Below, piece by piece: positions 1 to 8,484 of a stretch of 64,000 nt of DNA (the stretch's first letter is position 1; every line of letters begins with the position of its first letter). Made by a program: the position numbers and the translations under genes. The notes below the pieces were generated by a model, which was not told where the DNA came from, made no database searches, and saw nothing but the letters and a program-made list of their open reading frames with translations. Source of the DNA: Williamsia sterculiae (GTDB lineage: Bacteria; Actinomycetota; Actinomycetes; Mycobacteriales; Mycobacteriaceae); assembly GCF_900156495.1 (NCBI RefSeq), contig NZ_FTNT01000010.1, forward strand, positions 148,780 to 212,779, read 5' to 3'.

Positions 1-2
1 AG

Positions 3-725
3 GGTCGACCGCAGCAGTGTCGGCGACTGCGCGACTACATGACCCCGCGCTTCGGCTTCACCGACGAGTTGCGTCTTGCCTGCTTGTCGGGGCACACGAT
101 GTGGGGTGCGCTCGCCCTCTATCGGGGGGACGGCGAGGCACCGTTCACCCGCGAGGAAGCCGCCCGGCTCGCCGGCATCCACCCGGTCGTCGCCGACCGC
201 ATCCGCAGCGCCCTCTTCGCGGCCAACTCGTGGAGCCGATCACCCGACGACACCGCCGCGGTGCTGATCGTCGACGCCCAGGATCGCGTCTCGGACATGA
301 CCACCGCCGCACACGAACGAATCGACGACCTCGGCGGATGGGAACACGGATCGCTGCCCGGCAACGTCCTCGTGGTGGCGGCGTTGGCTCGGACGAGCGG
401 CGCGCCCGCGACCACCCGGGTGTTGGGACTCTCGGGCGGGTGGCTGACCATGCGCGCGATGCCACTCGGCGGCGCAGGTCGCGCAGTGGCGATCACCATC
501 GACGCCGCGTCTGCGACGGTGGTCGGCGAACTCGCACTGGCGGCACGGGGTCTGACCACCCGCGAGCTCGACGTGGTCCGGCTCGTGCTGCAGGGCGCCT
601 CGACCAAGGCCATCGCGGATTCGTTGTTCCTGTCGCCCTACACCGTTCAGGATCATCTCAAGTCGGTCTTCCGCAAGCTCGGCGTCGGCAGCCGTCGCGA
701 GATGATCGCCGCACTGTCCCGCTGA
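3..725 (+). CDS. LuxR-family transcriptional regulator, 5' end outside window
   Basis: The frame is open to the left edge, so the gene starts upstream of the window. The ATG at 39 is probably internal, since in-frame codons before it (RRLRDY) read naturally into MTPRFGF. The last ~55 residues (TTRELDVVRLVLQG, then SPYTVQDHLKSVFRKLGV) are a clear LuxR/GerE helix-turn-helix for DNA binding. The preceding ~165 residues have no phospho-acceptor Asp pattern and resemble the GAF-like sensory part of actinobacterial LuxR proteins; the ligand is unknown. The reductase gene at 748 follows after 22 bp with its own GGAGGAGG ribosome site, so the two are probably co-transcribed. Confidence 0.88.
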   Translation, partial: GRPQQCRRLRDYMTPRFGFTDELRLACLSGHTMWGALALYRGDGEAPFTREEAARLAGIHPVVADRIRSALFAANSWSRSPDDTAAVLIVDAQDRVSDMTTAAHERIDDLGGWEHGSLPGNVLVVAALARTSGAPATTRVLGLSGGWLTMRAMPLGGAGRAVAITIDAASATVVGELALAARGLTTRELDVVRLVLQGASTKAIADSLFLSPYTVQDHLKSVFRKLGVGSRREMIAALSR

Positions 726-747
726 CTCACTCGGAGGAGGACCCGAC

Positions 748-1323
748 GTGCGCGTTCTGGTCGTCAATCACCTCACCCTCGACGGAGTGCTCCAGGGCCC
801 CGGCAACCCGCAGGAGGACACCCGTGACGGATTCGCACACGGCGGTTGGGCATTGGCGGGGAACGACCCCGCGATGGGCGCGGCGATCGGTGCGCGGATG
901 GGCGATGGCTTCGCATGGCTGTTCGGGCGTCGCAGCTACGAGGGAATGCTGTCGCATTGGAACAGCGTCGGCGGCCCGTTCAAGGACGGGCTGAACGGGA
1001 CGCCCAAGTATGTCGTGTCCTCACACCCCGACGCCGAGTTGCCGTGGCCGAACTCCACTCTGCTCACCGGTGATGTGCCGTCGCAGGTCGCCACACTGCG
1101 GGCCCGCCCCGGGGGCAACCTGGTCATCATGGGCAGCGGCGCCCTGATCCGATCGCTGCTACCCCACGAGCTCATCGATGAGATGTTGTTGATGATCCAC
1201 CCGATCGTGCTCGGTTCGGGACGGCGTCTGTTCGGTCCCGACGACGACGTGCACCGTCTGCGGCTCGTCGATTCGGCCGCGACCGACAGCGGCGTGCTGC
1301 TGGCGACGTATCGGCCGGACTGA
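748..1323 (+). CDS. Dihydrofolate-reductase-like (RibD C-terminal domain) protein
   Basis: A 191-residue single-domain protein of the RibD_C/DHFR-like fold, a group of NADPH-dependent reductases whose substrates are mostly unknown. Family signs are the N-terminal strand MRVLVVNHLTLDGVLQGPG, the FGRRSYEGM segment, the nucleotide-binding run GGNLVIMGSGALIRSLL, and EMLLMIHPIVLGSGRRLF near the C-terminus. The GTG start at 748 is set by a strong GGAGGAGG site 8-15 nt upstream. It lies directly behind the LuxR gene on the same strand. These proteins often sit beside regulators without a known pathway, so a specific substrate is not claimed. Confidence 0.9.
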   Translation: MRVLVVNHLTLDGVLQGPGNPQEDTRDGFAHGGWALAGNDPAMGAAIGARMGDGFAWLFGRRSYEGMLSHWNSVGGPFKDGLNGTPKYVVSSHPDAELPWPNSTLLTGDVPSQVATLRARPGGNLVIMGSGALIRSLLPHELIDEMLLMIHPIVLGSGRRLFGPDDDVHRLRLVDSAATDSGVLLATYRPD

Positions 1324-1335
1324 CGCATCCGTCGC

Positions 1336-2124
1336 TCAACCGGGTTCGCGCCGATACGAGGTCGGCGTGTAGCCCAGCACGCGCGTGAAGTCGGTCGTCA
1401 GATGGGCGTGGTCGGCGTATCCGAGGTCGGCGGCGATCTGCGCGATGGTCGTCGCCGGGTCCTCCCGCAATCGCATCGCGGCCTCCTGCAGGCGGTAGCG
1501 ACGAATGATCGCCAGCGGCGCCAACCCCACGTACCGGCGGGACAACCGCTGCACGGCACGCGTCGACATCGACAGACGGTCGGCCACCTGGTCGACGCGG
1601 GTGATCGACGGGTCGCCGGCGATGAGGTCCTCCATCGCATTGGCCATCAGTCCGGCGTCGTCCGGCGCATCGAGACGGTCCTTCGCCCAGGTGACGAAGG
1701 CGTTCACGGCCCGTCGTCGACCGGCGTCCTCGTCGCGATCGCTCATCGCCTCGACCACGGAGGCGTGCAGCTCCGCCGCGGCATAGGCCGATTCCACACC
1801 GGCAAGGTCACCCGGACTCGAGTGCAGGCGCGCGACTCCGGCCGGTCGCAGCAATGCGCCCACCGCCCAACCGGTTCCGGACAGGTCACGGTGGGACGCG
1901 CCGGTGGTCGGGCCGGCCAGCGACACCTCTTCGCGCTGCACCACCAGGTTCGACGCGGGAAACGGCAGGATCTCCTGCCGTGATGTCCGGCCCGCCGCCA
2001 GCGACCACCGCGGGATCCAGAACCACCGGATCCGGTCGGAGAGTTCCTCGGGGACGGGTTCGCGGTGGAATGTCGGCAACCGGGTCGGGTACAACACCCC
2101 TCGCGGATCACCGGTGTCGGTCAC
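1336..2124 (-). CDS. AraC-family transcriptional regulator
   Basis: A 262-residue regulator. The N-terminal half (SDRIRWFWIPRW, LPFPASNLVVQRE, GWAVGALLRPAG) matches the cupin-like DUF6597 sensor region common in actinobacterial AraC proteins. The C-terminal ~100 residues hold the paired helix-turn-helices: DQVADRLSMSTRAVQRLSRRYVG, then TTIAQIAADLGYADHAHLTTDFTRVLGYTPTSYR. The GTG start at 2124 has an AGGGGG ribosome site about 5 nt upstream. It is divergent from the VOC gene at 2194 with 69 bp between, so control of that gene is an obvious inference. It is convergent with the reductase gene, 12 bp apart. Confidence 0.92.
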   Translation of the reverse strand: MTDTGDPRGVLYPTRLPTFHREPVPEELSDRIRWFWIPRWSLAAGRTSRQEILPFPASNLVVQREEVSLAGPTTGASHRDLSGTGWAVGALLRPAGVARLHSSPGDLAGVESAYAAAELHASVVEAMSDRDEDAGRRRAVNAFVTWAKDRLDAPDDAGLMANAMEDLIAGDPSITRVDQVADRLSMSTRAVQRLSRRYVGLAPLAIIRRYRLQEAAMRLREDPATTIAQIAADLGYADHAHLTTDFTRVLGYTPTSYRREPG

Positions 2125-2180
2125 CTGACCCCCTGCTGTATTCGTCGCAAATCTTCAAGCTCACGCGGTCTGCCCGGAAC

Positions 2181-2186
2181 TACGTT
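2181..2186 (+). promoter_or_regulatory. Candidate leaderless -10 hexamer of the VOC gene
   Basis: TACGTT fits the actinobacterial TANNNT -10 pattern and ends 7 nt before the ATG at 2194. No Shine-Dalgarno sequence is present in those 7 nt, so transcription probably begins at or next to the start codon. This is inferred from spacing only. Confidence 0.45.
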
Positions 2187-2193
2187 GAGACGC

Positions 2194-2706
2194 ATGAACA
2201 CCACACAGGACAGTCCCCAGCTCGGCGTCACCGGTCAGCACACCACCGATGGCATCCCGCACGGCGCCACCAGCCTGACCTCGTTCCTCGCGATCGCCCA
2301 CGCCGCCGACGCCATCGAATTCTATCGTTCGGTGTTCGGCGCTCGCGTCGTCGACGTCACTGAGATGGGGGGTCAGGTCGCGCACGCCGTCCTCGACTTC
2401 GGTCACGGACTGCTGCAACTCGGTGAACCCAACCCCGACTACGGGCTGGTGCCCGCACCGGACGGCGACGGCGCCTGCTACTCGATCGGCCTGTACTGCT
2501 CCGACGTCGACACCACGGTCGACCGGGCCGAGAAGGCGGGCGCCTCGATCCGGGAACCGGTCAGCACATTCGTCTCCGGTGATCGCTTCGCCTCCATCCG
2601 CGACCCGTTCGGGGTCAGGTGGTCGGTCATGTCCCGCGTCGAGGACATCTCCGAGGAGGAGAGCTCCCGCCGGGTGGCGGAGTGGGCCGCGCAGCAGCAG
2701 GGATGA
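2194..2706 (+). CDS. VOC (glyoxalase/PhnB-like) family protein
   Basis: A 170-residue protein with one vicinal-oxygen-chelate module pair: SLTSFLAIAHAADAIEFYRSVFGARVV at the start, FGHGLLQLGEPN in the middle, and DPFGVRWSVMSRVED near the end. Members include PhnB-like metal-binding or resistance proteins and dioxygenases; the substrate cannot be told here. I chose the ATG at 2194, not the upstream frame extension, because the fold begins shortly after it and a TANNNT hexamer sits 7 nt before it. It is divergently paired with the AraC regulator gene and converges on clpC1 across a strong hairpin. Confidence 0.88.
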   Translation: MNTTQDSPQLGVTGQHTTDGIPHGATSLTSFLAIAHAADAIEFYRSVFGARVVDVTEMGGQVAHAVLDFGHGLLQLGEPNPDYGLVPAPDGDGACYSIGLYCSDVDTTVDRAEKAGASIREPVSTFVSGDRFASIRDPFGVRWSVMSRVEDISEEESSRRVAEWAAQQQG

Positions 2707-2716
2707 TCCACGACGA

Positions 2717-2755
2717 CGAAGCGGGGCGCATCCGTCGTGGATACGCCCCGCTTCG
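2717..2755. terminator. Bidirectional hairpin terminator between VOC gene and clpC1
   Basis: A 12-bp perfect stem (2717-2728 pairs with 2744-2755, arm CGAAGCGGGGCG). Inside it a further 4-bp stem (2730-2733 with 2739-2742) closes a GTCGT loop. It sits between the convergent stop codons of the VOC gene and clpC1. It lacks a long U tract, as is usual for high-GC actinobacterial terminators. Confidence 0.8.
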
Positions 2756-2776
2756 ATCGATGCTCAGACCGTCAGG

Positions 2777-5314
2777 TCACTCGGCGTCGCCACCGGCTTT
2801 CGACAGCTCGACGGGAGCGTCGGGCAGCTCGGCGGGCTTCCTCTCACCCTTGAAGGTGAACGTGGCGCCGTCTCCGTCGCCCTCACCGTCCCAGTTCTCC
2901 ACGTCGACCACGACGATCTGTCCCGGGGTGATCTCGTTGAACAGGATCTTCTCGGACAGCTGGTCCTCGATCTCCCGCTGGATGGTGCGACGCAACGGGC
3001 GGGCACCGAGCACCGGGTCGAAGCCGCGCTTGGACAGCAACAGCTTGGCCTTCTCGGTGACCTCGATGGACATGTCCTTGTTGCGCAGCGCCCCCTCCAC
3101 CCGGTTCAGCATGAGGTCGACCATCTTGATGATCTCCTCCTGCGTCAGCTGGTGGAAGACCACGATGTCGTCGATGCGGTTGAGGAACTCGGGACGGAAG
3201 TGCTTCTTCAGCTCGTCGTTGACCTTGAGCTTCATCCGCTCGTAGTTCGAGTTGCTGCCGTCACCCGAGCTGAAGCCCAGCCCCACGGCCTTCGAGATGT
3301 CCGAGGTGCCCAGGTTCGAGGTGAAGATCAGCACCGTGTTCTTGAAGTCGACCGTGCGGCCCTGACCGTCGGTGAGACGACCGTCCTCGAGGACCTGCAG
3401 AAGGGTGTTGTAGATCTCCGAGTGGGCCTTCTCGATCTCGTCGAACAGAACCACCGAGAACGGCTTCCGGCGCACCTTCTCGGTGAGCTGGCCGCCCTCT
3501 TCGTAGCCGACGTACCCAGGAGGGGCACCGAACAACCGCGATGCGGTGAACCGGTCGTGGAACTCGCCCATGTCGATCTGGATCAGGGCGTCGTCGTCTC
3601 CGAACAGGAAGTTCGCCAGCGCCTTCGACAGCTCGGTCTTACCGACGCCGGACGGACCGGCGAAGATGAACGACCCGGACGGACGCTTGGGATCCTTCAG
3701 ACCGGCACGGGTACGACGGATCGCCTTGGAGACCGCCTTGACGGCATCTTCCTGGCCGATGATCCGCTTGTGCAGCTCGTCTTCCATCCGCAGCAGGCGG
3801 GTGGTCTCCTCCTCGGTGAGCTTGAACACCGGGATGCCGGTCCAGTTGCCCAGCACCTCTGCGATCTGCTCGTCGTCGACCTCCGCGACGATGTCCATGT
3901 CGCCGCTGCGCCACTGCTTCTCACGCTCGGCACGCTGGCCGACGAGCTGCTTCTCCTTGTCGCGCAGGCTCGCGGCCTTCTCGAAGTCCTGGGCGTCGAT
4001 CGCCGATTCCTTCTCCTTGCGGGCATCGGAGATCTTCTCGTCGAACTCCCGCAGATCCGGCGGCGCGGTCATCCGGCGGATCCGCATCCGGGCCCCGGCC
4101 TCGTCGATCAGGTCGATCGCCTTGTCCGGCAGGAACCGGTCGTTGATGTACCGATCGGCCAGCGACGCGGCGGACACCAACGCACCGTCGGTGATGGTCA
4201 CCCGATGGTGGGTCTCGTAGCGATCGCGCAATCCCTTGAGGATCTCGATGGTGTGCTCCACCGACGGCTCGCCCACCTGGACCGGCTGGAAGCGGCGTTC
4301 GAGGGCGGCGTCCTTCTCGATGTACTTGCGGTACTCGTCGAGGGTGGTCGCGCCGATGGTCTGCAGCTCACCGCGGGCCAGCTTCGGCTTGAGGATCGAC
4401 GCCGCGTCGATCGCGCCCTCGGCGGCACCCGCGCCGACCAGGGTGTGCAACTCATCGATGAACAGGATGATGTCCCCGCGGGTGTTGATCTCCTTGAGCA
4501 CCTTCTTCAGGCGCTCCTCGAAATCACCGCGGTAGCGGCTGCCTGCGACCAGGGACCCGAGGTCGAGGGTGTAGAGCTGCTTGTCCTTCAACGTCTCGGG
4601 GACGTTACCGGCGACGATGGCCTGTGCGAGTCCCTCGACGACGGCCGTCTTGCCGACGCCGGGCTCACCGATGAGCACCGGGTTGTTCTTGGTACGACGG
4701 CTCAGCACCTGCATGACCCGCTCGATCTCCTTCTCGCGCCCGATCACCGGGTCGAGTTTGGAGTCGGCGGCCGCGGCGGTCAGGTTACGGCCGAACTGGT
4801 CGAGGACCAGGGAGGTCGACGGCGTACCGGACTCGGAACTGCGTCCACCGGTGCCCGCCTCCTGCGGCTCCTTGCCCTGGTATCCGGACAGCAACTGGAT
4901 GACCTGCTGACGAACCCGGTTGAGATCGGCGCCGAGCTTCACGAGCACCTGTGCGGCGACGCCCTCGCCCTCACGGATCAGCCCGAGCAGGATGTGCTCG
5001 GTGCCGATGTAGTTGTGGCCGAGCTGCAGCGCCTCGCGCAGCGACAGCTCGAGGACCTTCTTGGCCCGCGGCGTGAACGGGATGTGGCCGGACGGGGCCT
5101 GCTGACCCTGTCCGATGATCTCCTCGACCTGGCTGCGTACCCCTTCGAGCGAGATGCCGAGCGATTCGAGGGACTTGGCCGCCACACCCTCACCCTCGTG
5201 GATGAGTCCGAGCAAAATGTGCTCGGTGCCGATGTAGTTGTGGTTGAGCATCCGCGCTTCTTCCTGGGCGAGGACGACAACCCGGCGTGCGCGGTCGGTG
5301 AACCGTTCGAACAT
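2777..5314 (-). CDS. clpC1: ATP-dependent Clp protease ATP-binding subunit ClpC1
   Basis: An 845-residue Hsp100/AAA+ unfoldase that feeds substrates to ClpP. In order: a double Clp-N repeat ([20 protein letters not shown] and [20 protein letters not shown]), first AAA+ module with Walker A GEPGVGKT, the UVR/middle-domain coiled region (around [33 protein letters not shown]), and second AAA+ module with GPSGVGKT and the D2-small domain. Length matches mycobacterial ClpC1. A Shine-Dalgarno AAGGGAGA lies about 6 nt before the ATG. The gene is monocistronic by context, ending at a hairpin. Confidence 0.98.
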   Translation of the reverse strand: MFERFTDRARRVVVLAQEEARMLNHNYIGTEHILLGLIHEGEGVAAKSLESLGISLEGVRSQVEEIIGQGQQAPSGHIPFTPRAKKVLELSLREALQLGHNYIGTEHILLGLIREGEGVAAQVLVKLGADLNRVRQQVIQLLSGYQGKEPQEAGTGGRSSESGTPSTSLVLDQFGRNLTAAAADSKLDPVIGREKEIERVMQVLSRRTKNNPVLIGEPGVGKTAVVEGLAQAIVAGNVPETLKDKQLYTLDLGSLVAGSRYRGDFEERLKKVLKEINTRGDIILFIDELHTLVGAGAAEGAIDAASILKPKLARGELQTIGATTLDEYRKYIEKDAALERRFQPVQVGEPSVEHTIEILKGLRDRYETHHRVTITDGALVSAASLADRYINDRFLPDKAIDLIDEAGARMRIRRMTAPPDLREFDEKISDARKEKESAIDAQDFEKAASLRDKEKQLVGQRAEREKQWRSGDMDIVAEVDDEQIAEVLGNWTGIPVFKLTEEETTRLLRMEDELHKRIIGQEDAVKAVSKAIRRTRAGLKDPKRPSGSFIFAGPSGVGKTELSKALANFLFGDDDALIQIDMGEFHDRFTASRLFGAPPGYVGYEEGGQLTEKVRRKPFSVVLFDEIEKAHSEIYNTLLQVLEDGRLTDGQGRTVDFKNTVLIFTSNLGTSDISKAVGLGFSSGDGSNSNYERMKLKVNDELKKHFRPEFLNRIDDIVVFHQLTQEEIIKMVDLMLNRVEGALRNKDMSIEVTEKAKLLLSKRGFDPVLGARPLRRTIQREIEDQLSEKILFNEITPGQIVVVDVENWDGEGDGDGATFTFKGERKPAELPDAPVELSKAGGDAE

Positions 5315-5439
5315 TGTTCTCCCTTACGTACGTGGTGTCAGGGTCGAGACGGCGTCACAGCAGAGCTCGGTCTCGGCCTGTCCGGCTCCGCCGAGGGTGG
5401 CGTGGTTTGGGTACCCGTCACCCGTCGGCAGCCTTACGT

Positions 5440-5451
5440 CCACTGTAGTGG
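5440..5451 (-). promoter_or_regulatory. Candidate clpC1 promoter palindrome in the 271-bp upstream region
   Basis: The stretch 5315-5585 between clpC1 and the HxlR gene has no gene I can support. Within it CCACTGTAGTGG is a 5-bp inverted repeat with a 2-bp centre. On the clpC1 strand it contains TACAGT, a TANNNT-type -10, which would give a leader of about 120 nt. I looked for a ClgR-type operator and found no convincing match. Confidence 0.3.
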
Positions 5452-5585
5452 GCGCTTGTCGGCGACACAGAACATGTGACACCGCTGATCCGAACCGTTC
5501 GGAGGTGTTATCGGAATCTACTCCACCAACGTTGCAGGTCGATCGGGTGTTTCCCCAATCGGTACGCCCACAGCGAACGTGTCGC

Positions 5586-5978
5586 TCAGGTGGCCGAGAC
5601 CCCGCGCTCGGCGTCGTGGGCCGCACGGGCGGCCAAGACCTCGGGCAGATCCTCTTCGACCTCGTCCACCAACGCGACCATGAGCGTCGCGACGCGGCGT
5701 CCCAGATCGGTGAGTGCGTACTCGACGCGCGGCGGGATGGACTGCAGGACCGTGCGGGTGACGAAGCCGTCGCGCTCCAGGGTCTGCAGCGTCTGCGACA
5801 ACATCCGCTCGCTGATGCCGTCGACGCGGCGGCGCAGCGCGTTGAAGCGGTAGTCGCCGTCCACCAGGGCCACCAGGGCGAGCACGGCCCAGCGGGTGGT
5901 CAGGCTGGCCAACACGTCCCGCGAGTTGCACCGGCGGCTGAACACATCCGGTTCGAGTTCGGGGTCGGGCCTGGTCAT
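5586..5978 (-). CDS. HxlR-family transcriptional regulator
   Basis: A 130-residue winged-helix protein. SRRCNSRDVLASLTTRWAVLALVALVDGDYRFNALRRRVDGISERMLSQTLQTLERDGFVTR is a textbook HxlR domain, including the N-terminal Cys that serves as redox sensor in some members. I chose the ATG at 5978, not the longer frame start, because the family begins a few residues before the Cys and a TANNNT (TACACT, 5986-5991) lies 7 nt upstream. It diverges from an NmrA/QorB-like reductase gene, the classic arrangement in which HxlR proteins such as QorR control a quinone reductase; that role is inferred. Confidence 0.92.
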   Translation of the reverse strand: MTRPDPELEPDVFSRRCNSRDVLASLTTRWAVLALVALVDGDYRFNALRRRVDGISERMLSQTLQTLERDGFVTRTVLQSIPPRVEYALTDLGRRVATLMVALVDEVEEDLPEVLAARAAHDAERGVSAT

Positions 5979-6007
5979 GACGCCGAGTGTAGCAACCCGA
6001 GCGACAT

Positions 6008-6047
6008 GTGCAATCAAATCCGCTTGCACTGTACGAAATGTAAGTGC
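6008..6047. promoter_or_regulatory. Candidate HxlR operator (overlapping inverted repeats)
   Basis: Two linked palindromes lie between the divergent HxlR and reductase genes. GTGCAA (6008-6013) pairs with TTGCAC (6024-6029) across 10 bp, and GCACT (6026-6030) pairs with AGTGC (6043-6047) across 12 bp. They share the central TTGCACT. HxlR dimers bind such repeats in divergent intergenic regions, so this is the likely control site for both genes. Confidence 0.5.
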
Positions 6048-6094
6048 TATACCGAACGTCAGCAAAAGCGAATCGACCGAATCGAGGACATGCG

Positions 6095-6946
6095 ATGACC
6101 ACCTATGCAGTGACCGGAGCGACCGGACAGCTCGGCGCCCTGACCGTGCGAGCGTTGCTCGCCCGCGGCGTCGCCGCCGCCGACGTCGTCGCGTTGGTGC
6201 GCGACGAGGCCAAGGCCCGCGATCTCCGCGAGGCCGGCGTGACCGTGCGGGTCGCGCACTACGACGACCCGCAGTCGCTGATCGACGGACTCGCCGGTGT
6301 CGACCGGCTGCTGCTGGTGTCCGGAAACGAGATGGGCCGCCGGATCCCGCAGCACACCAATGTCATCGACGCGGCACAGAAGGCGGGCGTGAGCCTGGTC
6401 GGCTACACCTCGATCCTGGCGGCCGATCGCAGCGGACTGGGACTCGCCACCGAACACCTGGCCACCGAGAACCTGCTCGCCGACCGCGGTGTCGACACCG
6501 TCCTGCTGCGCAACGGCTGGTACTCGGAGAACTTCACCCGCGACCTGCCGAACGTCATCGAGCGCGGGGTACTGATCGGCGCCGCAGATGACGGTCGGCT
6601 GGCCCCCGCAGCCCGCGCCGACTATGCCGACGCCGCGGCGGCAGCACTGATCGACGGCACCCCACGGGTCTACGAACTCGCGGGTGACGAGCACCTCAGC
6701 TACTCCGAGATCGCCGCGACATTCGCCGAGGTCTCCGGCACACCGGTCCGCTATGAGAACCTCGCCGAGCAGGACTACGTGACGGCGTTGGAGAACGCCG
6801 GTATCCCGACTCCGTTCGCCGCGATGCTGGCCGACAGCGACACCGGCGTGAGCCACGGCGACCTCGACACCGCGTCGACCGATCTCGCCGACCTCATCGG
6901 ACGCACACCGACGTCGTTCACCGACGTGGTGCGCGACGCGCTGTAG
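6095..6946 (+). CDS. NmrA/QorB-like NAD(P)H-binding oxidoreductase
   Basis: A 283-residue Rossmann protein. The N-terminus MTTYAVTGATGQLGALTVRALLARGV carries the GATGQLG nucleotide-binding motif of atypical SDRs. The rest (GYTSILAADRSGLGLATEHLATENLL, VLLRNGWYSENFT, ARADYADAAAAAL, YELAGDEHLSY) follows the NmrA/QorB quinone-reductase pattern, which lacks the YxxxK catalytic pair. The ATG at 6095 has a GAGGA site 6-7 nt upstream. It is divergent from the HxlR gene across a palindromic operator. A quinone- or redox-stress role is likely but not shown. Its stop codon abuts the stop of the convergent TetR gene with no base between. Confidence 0.9.
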   Translation: MTTYAVTGATGQLGALTVRALLARGVAAADVVALVRDEAKARDLREAGVTVRVAHYDDPQSLIDGLAGVDRLLLVSGNEMGRRIPQHTNVIDAAQKAGVSLVGYTSILAADRSGLGLATEHLATENLLADRGVDTVLLRNGWYSENFTRDLPNVIERGVLIGAADDGRLAPAARADYADAAAAALIDGTPRVYELAGDEHLSYSEIAATFAEVSGTPVRYENLAEQDYVTALENAGIPTPFAAMLADSDTGVSHGDLDTASTDLADLIGRTPTSFTDVVRDAL

Positions 6947-7555
6947 TCACCCGCCCAGAGCGAAGGAATCGACGACCCGGTCGAGCGCACGCGTCACGTC
7001 GTCGCGCGCGGTGACCGGGTCGTCGGCTCCCGAGACGTACAGCGCCGCTTCGTCCAGCGCACCGACGGCGATGTGCGCCAGCGGTCGCAGCGGCTGTTCC
7101 GCGACCGCACCCGAGTCGACCGCGGCCTCGAGCAGCTCCTCCACCATCGCGAACCCGTACTGCTCACCCCGGGCTCGCCATTCCTTCCATCCGAGCACCG
7201 CAGGCGCGTCGACCAGGACGATCATGTTCACGGTCGAATCCGTGAACGCCTCGAGGAAGATCCGGATCCCCAGCTTCAGCAGCCGGAGCGGGTCCGCTTC
7301 CCCTGTTTCGGCCATCCGGGCAACCACATCCGCAACCAGTTGTTCTTCCGCGGCGTCGAAGACCGCGGTGAACAGCCCGCGCTTGTCGCCGAACTGGTGG
7401 TAGAGCGCTCCGCGCGTCACTCCCGCATCCGCGACGACCGCCTGGGTGCCGACGTCGGCGTAGCCGTGCGTGCCGAACAGTTTCCGCCCCGACGCGATCA
7501 GGGCCGCGCGGGTCGCCGCGGTGCGCTCGGCCTGGGTTCGACGGTTGACATTCAT
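6947..7555 (-). CDS. TetR/AcrR-family transcriptional regulator
   Basis: A 202-residue regulator. The N-terminal helix-turn-helix is complete: RAALIASGRKLFGTHGYADVGTQAVVADAGVTRGALYHQFGDKRGLFTAVFD. The C-terminal ligand-binding part (residues ~75-200) contains an aspartate/alanine-rich run typical of the actinobacterial TetR_C subfamily. It diverges from the alpha/beta hydrolase gene at 7615 with 59 bp between, so it probably represses that hydrolase. The ligand is unknown. Confidence 0.93.
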   Translation of the reverse strand: MNVNRRTQAERTAATRAALIASGRKLFGTHGYADVGTQAVVADAGVTRGALYHQFGDKRGLFTAVFDAAEEQLVADVVARMAETGEADPLRLLKLGIRIFLEAFTDSTVNMIVLVDAPAVLGWKEWRARGEQYGFAMVEELLEAAVDSGAVAEQPLRPLAHIAVGALDEAALYVSGADDPVTARDDVTRALDRVVDSFALGG

Positions 7556-7587
7556 GCAGTCTGTTTGTAACTTTCATGCGAGGTGTA

Positions 7588-7598
7588 CGTCACTGACG
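7588..7598. promoter_or_regulatory. Short palindrome between divergent TetR and hydrolase genes
   Basis: CGTCA-C-TGACG is a perfect 5-bp inverted repeat 16 bp before the hydrolase start. It is a reasonable half of a TetR operator, but it is shorter than usual TetR sites (14-20 bp), so the assignment is tentative. Confidence 0.3.
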
Positions 7599-7614
7599 AG
7601 AGGATCGTACGCAT

Positions 7615-8451
7615 ATGCCTACCCTGACCCTCGCCCAAGGAACGATCGACTACCAGGATGTCGGCCCGCGGGAGTCGGGGGTGCCACCGGTGGTGCTGAT
7701 CCACGGGGCGCTCGTCGACGGACACCTCTGGGATCCGGTCACCGAGATCCTCGCCGAGCAGGGGATCCGCAGCATCGTGCCGACCATGCCGCTCGGATCA
7801 CACCGGCACCCGATGCCCGACGCCGACCTCTCCCCCGTCGGGCAGGCCCGGCTCATCCGCGACATCGTCGAGGCGCTGGACCTCCACGACATCACTCTCG
7901 TCGGGAACGACACCGGTGGCGCGTTGTGCCAGTTCTATCTGCACGAGTTCGGCGACACCGTTGGTCGGGTGGTGCTGCTCAACTGCGACTGCTTCGAGAA
8001 GTTTCCCCCGTTCCCGTTCAATGCGATCTTCCCGGTGTTGCGGGTGCAAGCGGTGATCAAGCCGATGCTGGCCGCCATGAAGCCGGCGGCGATACGCCAC
8101 TCCCCGCTCGGGTTCGGTCTGCTGGTGACCGATCCGCCGCCCGAGCTGACGGCATCATGGCTGGCTCCGGCCGCCGGATCAGCGGAGGTCCGCGCGGACA
8201 TCGCACGCTTCCTGGCGACGGTCGACTCGAAGTCCCTGACACCGATGACCGAAGCCCTGGCCGGATTCACCAAGCCCGCGACCGTGGTGTGGGGGATGGC
8301 CGACAAGGCCTTTCGCCCGTCGCTGGGGCGGCGGCTCGCCGCCCGCTTCCCTGACGCCGACTTCGTGCCGGTCGAAGGGTCGCGGACATTCGTGTCGCAA
8401 GACCGACCGGCGGCACTCGCCGAGGCGATCGTGGCCATCGGCAGACGCTGA
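7615..8451 (+). CDS. Alpha/beta-fold hydrolase
   Basis: A 278-residue hydrolase of the haloalkane-dehalogenase/epoxide-hydrolase-like group. It shows the oxyanion HG motif (VVLIHGALVDGHLWDPV), a nucleophile elbow VGNDTGGALC where Asp replaces Ser at the nucleophile position, a late acid region (VVWGMADKAFRP) and a C-terminal part around VEGSRTFVSQDRP. The Asp nucleophile suggests a dehalogenase- or epoxide-hydrolase-type mechanism, but the normal catalytic His near SRTFV is not obvious, so activity is uncertain. A GAGAGGA site precedes the ATG. It is divergent from and probably regulated by the TetR gene. Confidence 0.88.
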   Translation: MPTLTLAQGTIDYQDVGPRESGVPPVVLIHGALVDGHLWDPVTEILAEQGIRSIVPTMPLGSHRHPMPDADLSPVGQARLIRDIVEALDLHDITLVGNDTGGALCQFYLHEFGDTVGRVVLLNCDCFEKFPPFPFNAIFPVLRVQAVIKPMLAAMKPAAIRHSPLGFGLLVTDPPPELTASWLAPAAGSAEVRADIARFLATVDSKSLTPMTEALAGFTKPATVVWGMADKAFRPSLGRRLAARFPDADFVPVEGSRTFVSQDRPAALAEAIVAIGRR

Positions 8452-8484
8452 CCGCCTCGATCAGCGGATCCGGCAGATTGTTTA

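Noticed and set aside
5440..5470. ClgR-type operator upstream of clpC1 (CGCCGACAAGCG)
   Set aside because: The spacing between the CGC and GCG elements is one base longer than the reported consensus, so I do not claim it.
2423..5479. A 1018-residue plus-strand open frame across clpC1
   Set aside because: It is antisense to the fully conserved ClpC1 coding sequence and has the repetitive Leu/Asp/Val composition of a GC-driven shadow frame.
6923..6940. ACGTCG-TTCAC-CGACGT hairpin at the end of the NmrA-like gene
   Set aside because: It lies inside coding sequence with only a 6-bp stem; the zero-base gap to the convergent TetR gene makes it tempting as a terminator, but evidence is weak.
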